A stretch of 64,000 nt of DNA from Taklimakanibacter sp050246735 (GTDB lineage: Bacteria; Pseudomonadota; Alphaproteobacteria; Rhizobiales; Aestuariivirgaceae), in NCBI GenBank assembly GCA_050246735.1, contig JBFWVM010000021.1:1-64000 (forward strand). Reading direction: 5' to 3'. Below are positions 42,911 through 52,598 of this stretch, piece after piece. Each line of letters begins with the position of its first letter. The first letter of the stretch is position 1. The notes below the pieces were generated by a model. The model saw only the letters and a program-made list of their open reading frames with translations, was not told the origin of the DNA and searched no databases. Both the position numbers and the translations under genes were made by a program.

Positions 42911-42977
42911 GAACGATCCAGGCGGATGCTGACTTTCGCGCCGAACGAGAAAGCCGAGCGCCCGTCTTTCCGCCGCA

Positions 42978-43163
42978 TCACGGAAAGCTTGCCTGGTAGC
43001 TGATCGCCATCAGCGCCACATGCACCTCCAGGGGTGAGCGCAATTCGAATGCTTGTGGCGCGCGGGCGAAGTCCCATAACCGCACCAGGAGCCAGACGTC
43101 GCGGTAAGTGTCGGCAACCGCGAGCTCGTTGCGGGTGACGTGAAACGGCGTGCGTTCCCAGCC
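42978..43163 (-). pseudogene. C-terminal remnant of a DUF3883 (NO VEIN-type) protein
   Basis: The minus-strand frame ending at TGA 42978-42980 reads GWERTPFHVTRNELAVADTY, then RDVWLLVRLWDFARAPQAFELRSPL...YQASF. This is the end of the DUF3883 domain, where F-x-V-T-R-N-E-L-x-x-A and a closing W/Y-D-F-x-x-x-P segment are conserved; many such proteins belong to defence-associated ATPase/helicase or nuclease systems. Nothing precedes it in frame, so only ~61 residues survive. Confidence 0.65.
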
Positions 43164-43200
43164 CTGTGCACGATCCGACAGCGCGGGTGCGGGGCGGCGG

Positions 43201-43510
43201 TCATGCCGGTAGCTCTGTAGGCACCCCGAGCTTGGGACCAACTTCCGCCAAGCGCTGGTCGAGCGTGCACAGGGCGGCGCCATGCTCCGACGCGACAGCG
43301 AGATGAAGTGCGTCACCCGCGCGTAGGCCGAACACATGTTGATCGGCGAATTTGGCGGCCGTTCGGAAATGAATGGCTGTCACGGGCAACACGGTGAAGC
43401 TCTCAGCAACGAGTCTGTTGAACGTCGAGAGCGCCGCAGCGCGATGCTCGAGCGTGACCTGTCCTATCCGTAGCTTTATCGACGAGCAGCGGCGTATCCA
43501 AGTAGAGCAT
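43201..43510 (-). pseudogene. VapC-type PIN-domain toxin with internal deletion
   Basis: From ATG 43510 the protein starts MLYLDTPLLVD, the N-terminal PIN strand with its first aspartate. It then jumps, out of frame, to KLRIGQVTLEHRAAALSTFN...VTAIHFRTAAKFADQHVFGLRAGDALHLAVASEHGAALCTLDQRLAEVGPKLGV, the rest of a VapC. About 35-40 residues of the normal domain are gone, and the junction shifts the frame, so reading from the ATG stops early. The antitoxin upstream is complete and overlaps the toxin ATG by one base, the usual operon form. The toxin is dead. Confidence 0.75.
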
Positions 43511-43758
43511 CAATACCGATCGCCGTCTCGCATCGATCTTACAAGATCGGCGGCGTTGGGCACCTGGAGCGGCATGGCAGCCGTCAAAGCCCGTAGCATG
43601 GCCAAGTCCACTCGTTTGCGGCGCTTTGTCGCTGCGGAGAGTCGCGCCACCGGCTTGCCGCGCCGGGTTATGTCGATTGTGTCGCCAGCCTCGACGCGAT
43701 CGACGAGTTCGCTCAACCGTGCCTTCGCGTCAGCGAGATTGATCTCGTCCATGTCCAT
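43510..43758 (-). CDS. Phd/VapB-type antitoxin, complete, orphaned
   Basis: The 82-residue protein (MDMDEINLADAKARLSELVD, then IDITRRGKPVARLSAATKRRKRVDLAMLRALTAAMP, ending DLVRSMRDGDRY) is a full Phd-family antitoxin: N-terminal DNA-binding domain plus toxin-wrapping helix. It matches the truncated antitoxin at 20465-20605 through its first half. It sits directly upstream of a deleted VapC, so it may still repress its own promoter or neutralise a related toxin elsewhere. Confidence 0.85.
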   Translation of the reverse strand: MDMDEINLADAKARLSELVDRVEAGDTIDITRRGKPVARLSAATKRRKRVDLAMLRALTAAMPLQVPNAADLVRSMRDGDRY

Positions 43759-43762
43759 ACCT

Positions 43763-43790
43763 GACCATTTATCATTTATATGGTCATATA
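43763..43790. promoter_or_regulatory. Operator/promoter of the orphan antitoxin
   Basis: GACCAT (43763-43768) and ATGGTC (43780-43785) form a dyad, overlapped by the perfect TATATG-GT-CATATA (43777-43790). This AT-rich patch lies 5-32 bases upstream of the antitoxin start and is likely both promoter and antitoxin binding site. Confidence 0.6.
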
Positions 43791-43826
43791 ACGCTTGACG
43801 CCGAATAATTCCAAAAAGCCGTCACC

Positions 43827-45629
<1,803 letters not shown>

Positions 45630-45754
45630 TGCGAGACTCGAAACTTGGGAGAAGACATGATTAGCGGAGAAATGCCCTCGGCGCAGCATCGCCCTGCGCC
45701 GTCCGTCGTTCCCCGCATTGAAACCGCGATGGCGCGCACTACATCTGTGACCTC

Positions 45755-46774
45755 ATGAAAAAGATCGGCTTCCTGTCCTTCGGTCATTGGTCGCCTTCGC
45801 AGCAGTCGCGCACGCGTTCGGCGGCGGACGCGCTTCGGCAATCGATCGACCTCGCGGTGGCCGCGGAAGAACTGGGCGCCGACGGCGCCTATTTCCGCGT
45901 GCATCATTTCGCCCGTCAGCTCGCTTCGCCCTTTCCGCTTCTGGCGGCGGTCGGCGCGCGGACCAGACGCATCGAGATCGGCACCGCGGTCATCGACATG
46001 CGCTATGAGAACCCGTTCTACATGGCCGAGGATGCCGGCGCCGCCGATCTGATCGCCGGCGGCCGCCTGCAGCTCGGCATCAGCCGCGGCTCGCCCGAGC
46101 AGGTGATCGACGGCTGGCGCCATTTCGGCTTCGCGCCGCCCGAGGGCAAGAGCGACGCCGACATGGCGCGCCATCACGCCGAAGTGTTCCTCGAGCTCCT
46201 GAAGGGCCAGGGCTTCGCCGAGCCCAATCCGCGTCCGATGTTTCCCAATCCGCCCGGCCTGTTGCGGCTCGAGCCCTATTCCGAAGGCTTGCGCGAGCGC
46301 ATCTGGTGGGGTGCCGCGACCGATGCCACCGCGCAATGGGCAGGCTCGCTCGGCATGAACCTGCAGAGCTCCACGCTCAAGTTCGACGAGGGCGGCGAGC
46401 CGCTGCATATCCAGCAGGCCAGGCAGATCCGCGCCTTCCGCGCCGCCTGGAAGGAAGCCGGACATGCGCGCACGCCGCGGGCGTCGGTCAGCCGCAGCAT
46501 CTTCGCCATCACCGACGAGCGCGACCGCGCCTATTTCGGCGGCGGCGGGAGCCGCGATCATTTCGGCTATATCGAGCCGGAGAGACTGGCCGTGTTCGGC
46601 CGCACCTATGCCGACGAGCCCGACGTCCTCGTCGCGCAGCTGAAAGAGGACGAGGCGATCGCCGAGGCCGACACGCTGCTCCTCACCGTGCCCAACCAGC
46701 TCGGCGTCGAGTACAATGCGCATGTCATCGAGGCGATCCTGAAGCATGTCGCGCCGGCGCTGGGCTGGCGCTGA
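45755..46774 (+). CDS. LLM-class flavin-dependent oxidoreductase
   Basis: The 339-residue protein reads MKKIGFLSFGHWSPSQQSRTR, then DLAVAAEELGADGAYFRVHHFARQLASPFPLLAAVGARTRRIEIGTAVIDMRYENPFYMAEDAGAADLIAGGRLQLGISRGSP. This is the TIM-barrel luciferase-like fold using FMN/F420-type flavin, with the family's H-H pocket (VHHFA). It is close in style to the bacterial luciferase-like subgroup without a fixed substrate. ATG 45755 starts 125 bases from the divergent recQ. Confidence 0.88.
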   Translation: MKKIGFLSFGHWSPSQQSRTRSAADALRQSIDLAVAAEELGADGAYFRVHHFARQLASPFPLLAAVGARTRRIEIGTAVIDMRYENPFYMAEDAGAADLIAGGRLQLGISRGSPEQVIDGWRHFGFAPPEGKSDADMARHHAEVFLELLKGQGFAEPNPRPMFPNPPGLLRLEPYSEGLRERIWWGAATDATAQWAGSLGMNLQSSTLKFDEGGEPLHIQQARQIRAFRAAWKEAGHARTPRASVSRSIFAITDERDRAYFGGGGSRDHFGYIEPERLAVFGRTYADEPDVLVAQLKEDEAIAEADTLLLTVPNQLGVEYNAHVIEAILKHVAPALGWR

Positions 46775-46854
46775 CTTTGTCTTCTCTCGCGTCGTTTGGT
46801 AGAAATAGGCGACTCAGGGGTGTGCGGGGGGCGCTGACGATTGGGAATACCCGC

Positions 46855-48054
46855 ATGATATTGAGTTTCCGTCTTCGGATCGGCATCTTGATCATCGCCG
46901 GCCTGGCGGCCGGCATCACGCCGGCTTCGGCGGCCGCCGTGCCGTTCGAGGCCTGCGTCAAATCCATTCGCGCCAATGTGCTCAAGGCGGGCGTGAAGCG
47001 CGATGTCGTCGACGCGGCCTTCCGCGATATCGAATTCGACGAAAAGGTGGTGCGCTTCTCGCGCAACCAGCCGGAATACCGCCTCAAGATCTGGGACTAT
47101 ATGGCCTTCCTCGTGGACGACGCGCGCATCGCCGACGGCCGCAAGATGATGCAGATCGAGAAGAAGAGCCTGCGCGCCATCGAGAAGGCCTATGGCGTCG
47201 ACCGCTTCATCCTGGCGGCCCTGTGGGGCGTCGAGAGCGACTATGGCAGGATCGAAGGCGACTTCTTCCTGCCGCAGGCGCTGGCGAGCCTCGCTTGCGC
47301 CGGCCGGCGCCCGAGCCTCTTCAAGGCCGAGCTCACCCATGCGCTCAAGATCGTGGCGGCGGGCGACGTCAAGCTCGAGGATCTCAACGGCTCCTGGGCG
47401 GGCGCTTTCGGCCACACGCAGTTCATGCCCTCGACCTACCGCAGGCTCGCCGTCGATTTCGACCGCGACGGGCGCAAGGACCCGATCAATTCCGTTCCCG
47501 ACGCGCTCGCGTCCAGCGCCAACTTCCTGAAGAAGTCCGGCTGGCGCCCGGGCCGTCCCTGGGGCTTCGAGGTGAAGGTCCCGGGCTCGTACAAGGGACG
47601 AACGGGCCGCACGCGCAAGGCGGCGATCGCCACCTGGGCCAAGCGCGGCATCAGGCGTGCCGACGGCGCCCACCTGCCCAGGTCCGGCTCCTATGGCCTG
47701 ATCCGGCCGGCGGGCAAGAGCGGACCGGCCTTTCTCGTGTCGCGCAATTTCGATGCGCTCTATTCGTACAATGCGGCCGAATCCTATGCGCTTGCGATCG
47801 CCCATCTCTCCGATCGCCTGCGCGGCAAGGGCGACTTCAAGACCGCCTGGCCGACCAATGATCCGGGCCTGTCGCGCGCCGAGCGCAAGCGCCTTCAGGA
47901 GCTGTTGATCGCGCAAGGCCTCTACAAGGGCGAGGTGGACGGGCGCATAGGCCCGCTCACTACCGCCGCGATCAAGAAAGCCGAGAAGAAGGCCGGATTG
48001 AAGCCGACCGGCCGTCCCGGTGCGCGGATCCTGGACGTGCTGGCGGGGAACTGA
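46855..48054 (+). CDS. Lytic murein transglycosylase (MltB-type) with PG-binding domain
   Basis: The 399-residue protein has a signal peptide (LRIGILIIAGLAAGITPASAAA). The SLT_2/MltB catalytic domain follows: FILAALWGVESDYGRIEGDFFLPQALASLA, with the catalytic E in WGVESDYG, then GSWAGAFGHTQFMPSTY. A C-terminal peptidoglycan-binding domain (RLQELLIAQGLYKGEVDGRIGPLTTAAIKKAEKKAGL) completes it. It cleaves glycan strands in the periplasm, forming 1,6-anhydromuramyl ends. ATG 46855 opens the signal. Confidence 0.92.
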   Translation: MILSFRLRIGILIIAGLAAGITPASAAAVPFEACVKSIRANVLKAGVKRDVVDAAFRDIEFDEKVVRFSRNQPEYRLKIWDYMAFLVDDARIADGRKMMQIEKKSLRAIEKAYGVDRFILAALWGVESDYGRIEGDFFLPQALASLACAGRRPSLFKAELTHALKIVAAGDVKLEDLNGSWAGAFGHTQFMPSTYRRLAVDFDRDGRKDPINSVPDALASSANFLKKSGWRPGRPWGFEVKVPGSYKGRTGRTRKAAIATWAKRGIRRADGAHLPRSGSYGLIRPAGKSGPAFLVSRNFDALYSYNAAESYALAIAHLSDRLRGKGDFKTAWPTNDPGLSRAERKRLQELLIAQGLYKGEVDGRIGPLTTAAIKKAEKKAGLKPTGRPGARILDVLAGN

Positions 48055-48063
48055 CGGGAGATA

Positions 48064-48501
48064 TCAGGCGCTCCTGGGCTTTTTCCTCGCCGCCATGTTG
48101 AGCGCGACGGCGGCGCGGATGAGGGCGGCGAGCGCCTTCTCGTCGATCCTCTCGCCCTCATGCACGTCGATGGCGCGCCTCGTATTGCCTTCGAGGCTCG
48201 CATTGAAGAGGCCCTTGGGATCGGGCAGCGACGCGCCCTTGGCGAAGGTCATCTTCACGGCGGTCCTGTAGGTCTCGCCCGTGCAGATGATGCCGGCATG
48301 CGACCATACCGGAACGCCGCGCCATTTCCATTCCTCGACCACTTCGGGATCGGCCTCCTTGATGATGCGCCGGATGCGGGCGAGCGTCTCGCCGCGCCAG
48401 CCGCCGAGCTCCTCGATCCGGGCATCGATCAGCCGGGAGGGGGAATCTTCCTCCTTGCCGCCGTTCGTCGCTTTCTTCATATCTCCTGCTGCCTTTCCCA
48501 T
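48064..48501 (-). CDS. DUF1801 domain protein
   Basis: The 145-residue protein has the DUF1801 (YdhG/Frataxin-like fold) pattern LARIRRIIKEADPEVVEEWKWRGVPVWSHAGIICTGETYRTAVKMTFAKGASLPDPKGLFNASLEGNTRRAIDVHEGERIDEKALAALI. Family roles are unclear; some are called iron chaperones by fold only. The C-terminus is lysine-rich. ATG 48501 is used; ATG 48480 is an alternative. It converges with the transglycosylase (9 bases between stops). Confidence 0.82.
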   Translation of the reverse strand: MGKAAGDMKKATNGGKEEDSPSRLIDARIEELGGWRGETLARIRRIIKEADPEVVEEWKWRGVPVWSHAGIICTGETYRTAVKMTFAKGASLPDPKGLFNASLEGNTRRAIDVHEGERIDEKALAALIRAAVALNMAARKKPRSA

Positions 48502-48606
48502 CGTTGCGCGTCGCCCGCCTCACCGTGCTTCGATCGTCTTCCAGCCATTGCCCAAGGATAGTGGAAGCCGGCATTGACGCTGCCAGAGCACTCCACCGGT
48601 TCACGT

Positions 48607-49062
48607 TCACATCTTCTCGCCCGGCAGGCGGCTCGCCTGCTTCACCCAGTCGGCGAACCGGGCCTCGTCGAACGGCCCGTCCTCATGGATGTCGAGATAG
48701 CGCACCTCCTTGTGCCTGGACTGGCCGGGCGGCAGGGGCTTCAGCGACGTGCCGCGGAAGAAGGTCACCTTCACGTATTTCGTGAAGCAATGATAGGCCA
48801 TGAACCAGCCCTGGCCCTCGATGCCGTAGAGGGGGGAGTTCCATTTCACCGCCTTGCTCACGCCGGGGACGATGCGCGTGACGAGCGCGTCGAGGCGGCG
48901 GCCGACATCGCGCTTCCAGCCGGGCATGGCGGCGATATAGGCCTTGACCGGAGCATCCCCATAGCCCTTCGCGATCTGCGGATTGCCGCCGGAGAGAAGC
49001 TTCGGCGCCGTGGCCGTCCTCCTTGCGGCCGTGGCCGGCTTTCCCGATGTGCTGGTGGCCAT
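48607..49062 (-). CDS. DUF1801 domain protein, second copy
   Basis: The 151-residue protein reads VKAYIAAMPGWKRDVGRRLDALVTRIVPGVSKAVKWNSPLYGIEGQGWFMAYHCFTKYVKVTFFRGTSLKPLPPGQSRHKEVRYLDIHEDGPFDEARFADWVKQASRLPG, a DUF1801 protein of a different branch from its neighbour. A lysine/alanine-rich lead (STSGKPATAARRTATAPKL) precedes the domain. It lies upstream of the other copy on the same strand with a 105-base gap. Confidence 0.82.
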   Translation of the reverse strand: MATSTSGKPATAARRTATAPKLLSGGNPQIAKGYGDAPVKAYIAAMPGWKRDVGRRLDALVTRIVPGVSKAVKWNSPLYGIEGQGWFMAYHCFTKYVKVTFFRGTSLKPLPPGQSRHKEVRYLDIHEDGPFDEARFADWVKQASRLPGEKM

Positions 49063-49183
49063 TTGCGTTCATCCATCCTGATCTGGCTTACCTATATCGA
49101 TGATGCGGGCTATTAGGAAGCCGCCCGCGGGATTGGCGGAGCGGGGACGTGACGTCAGTTCACAGTGTGCAGAAAGGCCATGC

Positions 49184-50170
49184 ATGACGAAGCCGTTTGC
49201 GATCACAATGGGCGACCCTTCGGGCATCGGGCCCGAGATTTGCGTGAAGCTGTTTGCCGAAGAATTGCCGGTCACGGCCTTCGTCATCGGCGATGCCGGC
49301 GTCCTGCGCCGCGCCGCGACCGCGCTTCGCATGCCGTTCGATATACGGGAAATCGCGTCCCCGGACGAAGCGCGCCGCCGCAAGGGATCGCTGGATGTAT
49401 TGTCCCTCACCGGCCTGCCTCGGGACCTGCCCATGGGTCGCATCGACGCCCGTGCCGGCCGGGCGGCCTACGACTATGTGGTGAAGGCGATCGACCTCGC
49501 CAGGGCGGGCGAGATACCGGCGATCGTGACGGCCCCCCTGGCAAAGGAGGCGATGAAGGCGGCGGGCATTTCCTATCCCGGCCATACCGAGATCCTGGCC
49601 GAGAGATCGGGCACGTCGGATTTCGCCATGATGCTCGCCAATGACGAATTGCGCGTGATCCTGGTCACCATCCATGTGGCGCTCAGGGAAGCGGTCGTGC
49701 TGGTGACGCGCGCCAGGGTTCTGCGCACCATCGAGCTCGCCGGACAGGCCTGCCGGGCCTACGGCATCGAGCGGCCGCGCATCGCGGTTGCCGGCCTCAA
49801 TCCGCATGCCGGCGAAGGCGGCATGTTCGGCAGCGAGGACGAAAGGGAGATCGCGCCAGCGGTCGCGCAGGCGCGGCGTGGCGGCATCGACGCCTCGGGT
49901 CCGTGGCCCGGCGACACCGTCTTCATGCGCGCCCGGCGCGGCGAGTTCGACATCGTCGTGGCGCAATATCACGATCAGGGCCTGATCCCGGTGAAATATC
50001 TCGGCATCGAGCAGGGCGTGAACGTCACCATCGGACTGCCCTTCGTGCGCACCTCGGTCGATCACGGCGTCGCCTTCGACATTGCCGGGACGGGCAAGGC
50101 CGATCATGCTTCCCTGCGCTGTGCCCTCGACCAGGCGGTGCGCCTGGTCCGGGCCCGCGAGCCGGGATGA
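49184..50170 (+). CDS. pdxA: PdxA-family 4-hydroxythreonine-4-phosphate dehydrogenase
   Basis: The 328-residue protein starts MTKPFAITMGDPSGIGPEICVKLF, the PdxA signature. It has IVTAPLAKEAMKAAGISYPGHTEILAE, GLNPHAGEGGMFG, ARRGEFDIVVAQYHDQGLIPVKY and FVRTSVDHGVAFDIAGTGKAD, giving the metal-binding histidines. It oxidises 4-phosphohydroxythreonine in vitamin B6 synthesis. Some close paralogues (PdxA2, DenD-linked) act on four-carbon sugar acids, and the isolated context does not decide. ATG 49184. Confidence 0.88.
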   Translation: MTKPFAITMGDPSGIGPEICVKLFAEELPVTAFVIGDAGVLRRAATALRMPFDIREIASPDEARRRKGSLDVLSLTGLPRDLPMGRIDARAGRAAYDYVVKAIDLARAGEIPAIVTAPLAKEAMKAAGISYPGHTEILAERSGTSDFAMMLANDELRVILVTIHVALREAVVLVTRARVLRTIELAGQACRAYGIERPRIAVAGLNPHAGEGGMFGSEDEREIAPAVAQARRGGIDASGPWPGDTVFMRARRGEFDIVVAQYHDQGLIPVKYLGIEQGVNVTIGLPFVRTSVDHGVAFDIAGTGKADHASLRCALDQAVRLVRAREPG

Positions 50171-50184
50171 TATGGGGACTGGCG

Positions 50185-50601
50185 ATGAACATCCGCGAGT
50201 ACAACGCCTTCTGCCGCAAGCTCGCCGCGACCACGCACGTGGTCCAGTGGGGCGGCTCGCATGTATGGAAGGTCGGCGGCAAGGTCTTCGCCATCGCGGG
50301 CGACGACGAGGGAAGGTTGAGCGTCACCTTCAAGGTGAGCGACCTCGCTTTCGAGATCCTGAAGGACCGGCGGGGACTGCGTCCCGCACCCTATCTCGCC
50401 TCGCGCGGTCTGAAGTGGATCCAGCATTTCGCGAGACCCGGCCTCACCGACGCCGCCCTGCGCGATTATCTCAGGCAGTCCCATGCGCTCGTGGCGCTAG
50501 GCCTTCCGAAGAAGAAACGGATCGAGCTCGGCCTCGAGACGCATGACGCCCGTTCACGGTCCCGCGGGAAGCGTGTCGGTCGCGGGTTGACTGTCGGTTA
50601 G
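50185..50601 (+). CDS. MmcQ/YjbR family protein
   Basis: The 138-residue protein (MNIREYNAFCRKLAATTHVVQWGGSHVWKVGGKVFAIAG...VSDLAFEILKDRRGLRPAPYLASRGLKWIQHF...LRDYLRQSHALVALGLPKKKRIEL) is a YjbR-fold protein with the family's V-W-K-V-G-G-K-V-F-A core. Members are small, possibly DNA- or nucleotide-binding, with no proven role. ATG 50185 is 14 bases after pdxA, so the two are probably co-transcribed. Confidence 0.88.
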   Translation: MNIREYNAFCRKLAATTHVVQWGGSHVWKVGGKVFAIAGDDEGRLSVTFKVSDLAFEILKDRRGLRPAPYLASRGLKWIQHFARPGLTDAALRDYLRQSHALVALGLPKKKRIELGLETHDARSRSRGKRVGRGLTVG

Positions 50602-50675
50602 CTTGAGATCGGTCTCCATCTCCGTATAGAGTCGATCGGGGCTGCGGCGCGACCATCCTCCGGAGGGGAGAGGCG

Positions 50676-51923
50676 ATGAAGCTCCTGATCATCGGCGGCG
50701 GCATTGGCGGACTCGCGGCGGCGCTCGCCCTGAACCGGGCGGGCATCGACGTCGAGATCTTCGAGCAGTCGCAGGAGCTGCGCGAGCTCGGCGTCGGCAT
50801 CAACCTCTTGCCGCATGCGGTGAAGGAGCTGGCGGCGCTGGGGCTTCTCTCCGCATTGGACGCGGCCGGCATCCGCACCCGCGAGCTCGTCTATCTGAAC
50901 CGGCACGGGCAGGCGGTATGGCGCGAGCTGCGCGGCCTCGATGCCGGCTACGAGGTGCCGCAATTCAGCATCCATCGCGGCAAGCTGCATGGTCTGCTGC
51001 TCGCGGCCGTGCTCGACCGCCTGGGCGCCTCGCATGTCCATGCCGACCGCCGCCTGGTCGATTTCGCCGAGCGTGAAGGCCGCGTCACCGCGACATTCGA
51101 GAGCCGCGCCTCGCAGGGGCTTTTCACCGCGGCCGGCGACGGGCTGATCGGCGCCGACGGCATCCATTCGCGTGTCCGCGAGATCTTCTATCCGCGGGAA
51201 GGAGCGCTGATCTGGAGCGGCATCATGTTGTGGCGCGGCGCCTTGCCCTGGCCCGTTCACGAGGATGGCCGCACCATGGTGATCGCCGGCGGCAATGCGG
51301 CGAAGTTCGTCTTCTATCCGATCCATCTCGATCCGGCACGCCCGGATCTTCGCCTGACCAACTGGGCTGTGATGGCGCGCATCGCCGACGGCTCGGGCCC
51401 GCCGCCCCGCCGCGAGGACTGGAATTCGATCGGGCGGCTCGAAGATGCGTGCGCCTTCGTCCAGGACAGTTTCAGGCTGGGTTTCGTGGAGCCCGCGCAG
51501 ATCATCGCGGCGACCGGCACGTTCTACGAATATCCCAATTGCGACCGCGATCCCGTGGGCCGGTGGTCTTTCGGCCGGGTGACGCTTCTGGGCGATGCGG
51601 CGCATCCCATGTATCCCGTGGGCAGCAATGGGGCGAGCCAGGCGATCCTCGATGCCGCGGCGCTGGCGCGCCATCTGACGGTGACGCCGGACCTGGCCGA
51701 GGCCTTCGCCGCCTATGACTCGGAGCGCCGTCCGATGACGGCGGACATCGTGCGCAACAACCGGCGCGGCGGGCCCGAGGGCGTCATCGACCTGGTCGAA
51801 GCCCGCGCTCCCGACGGCTTCGACGACATCGACAAGGTGGCGAGCCATGCCGAGCGCGAGGCGATCGTGCGCGGCTATGCATCGATGGCGGGCTACGCCC
51901 AGGACCAGGTCAACCGCCGCTGA
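50676..51923 (+). CDS. FAD-dependent monooxygenase
   Basis: The 415-residue group A flavoprotein hydroxylase has GGGIGGLAAALALNRAGIDVEIFEQ (dinucleotide motif). GLIGADGIHSRVREIFYP is the DG motif and LLGDAAHPMYPVGSNGASQAILDAAALA the GD motif with active-site proline. Such enzymes hydroxylate aromatic or related substrates with NAD(P)H and O2. The N-S-I-G and YEYPNCDRD segments match the subfamily that lacks a fixed name. ATG 50676 follows GGAGGGGAGAGG. Confidence 0.9.
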   Translation: MKLLIIGGGIGGLAAALALNRAGIDVEIFEQSQELRELGVGINLLPHAVKELAALGLLSALDAAGIRTRELVYLNRHGQAVWRELRGLDAGYEVPQFSIHRGKLHGLLLAAVLDRLGASHVHADRRLVDFAEREGRVTATFESRASQGLFTAAGDGLIGADGIHSRVREIFYPREGALIWSGIMLWRGALPWPVHEDGRTMVIAGGNAAKFVFYPIHLDPARPDLRLTNWAVMARIADGSGPPPRREDWNSIGRLEDACAFVQDSFRLGFVEPAQIIAATGTFYEYPNCDRDPVGRWSFGRVTLLGDAAHPMYPVGSNGASQAILDAAALARHLTVTPDLAEAFAAYDSERRPMTADIVRNNRRGGPEGVIDLVEARAPDGFDDIDKVASHAEREAIVRGYASMAGYAQDQVNRR

Positions 51924-51935
51924 CCGGCAAGAGCC

Positions 51936-52589
51936 TCAGGTCTTTTTCGCTGCCTGGCGGCGCGGCCGCCTGATGGCCCGCACCTTGCCGCTCGCTCCAC
52001 CGCCGCAGAAGAACCGCCCGGCGCCATCCGAGTCGAGGCCCGAGACGCCCGTGCCGGCCGGCATTTCGAGACGCTCCAGCACCTCTCCGGTTTGCGGATC
52101 GATACGCCGCACGTCGCTCTGGTCGTTTTCCCACGTGCCGTGCCAGAGCTCGCTGTCGACCCAGGTGACGCCGGTGACGAAGCGGTTGCTCTCGATGCTG
52201 CGCAAGATGGCGCCGGTCTCGGGATCGACCTGATGGATCCTGCGGTCGCGATACTGGCCCACCCACAGGGTTCCCTCCGCCCAGGCAAGGCCCGAATCGC
52301 CGCCGCCGCCGGGCGCCGGGATGGTGGCGAGCACGCGTCCGGTGCGCGGATCGATCTTCTGGATTCGATCCTCGGAGATCTGCCAGAGATGAGTGCCGTC
52401 GAAGGCGGTCCCCGCATGCGCCGCGACGTCGATGGAACGGAGCGTCTGCCCGCTCTCGGGATCGAGCGCGTTGAGCCTGGCGCCGGAGGCGAACCAGACC
52501 TGCTCGCCGTCGAAGGTCAGGCCGTGCACCGCCTCGACGTCAGCAAAGGGGCCATATTCGCGGATGATTTCGGCTGATGAACGTTTCAT
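51936..52589 (-). CDS. PQQ/Vgb-like beta-propeller protein
   Basis: The 217-residue protein is built of W-x-x repeats (VHGLTFDGEQVWFASGARLNALDPESGQTLRSIDV, SGLAWAEGTLWVGQYRDRRIHQVDPETGAILRSIE, VTGVTWVDSELWHGTWENDQSDVRRIDPQTGEVL). They have the beta-propeller form G-L-x-x-D-G-x-x-L-W-x-x-x-x-x-x-x-x-I-x-x-I-D-P-x-T-G-x-V. A basic tail (RRPRRQAAKK) ends it. It has no signal peptide. It starts 10 bases after the regulator gene upstream and is probably its co-transcribed partner. Confidence 0.82.
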   Translation of the reverse strand: MKRSSAEIIREYGPFADVEAVHGLTFDGEQVWFASGARLNALDPESGQTLRSIDVAAHAGTAFDGTHLWQISEDRIQKIDPRTGRVLATIPAPGGGGDSGLAWAEGTLWVGQYRDRRIHQVDPETGAILRSIESNRFVTGVTWVDSELWHGTWENDQSDVRRIDPQTGEVLERLEMPAGTGVSGLDSDGAGRFFCGGGASGKVRAIRRPRRQAAKKT

Positions 52590-52598
52590 GCGCTCATC

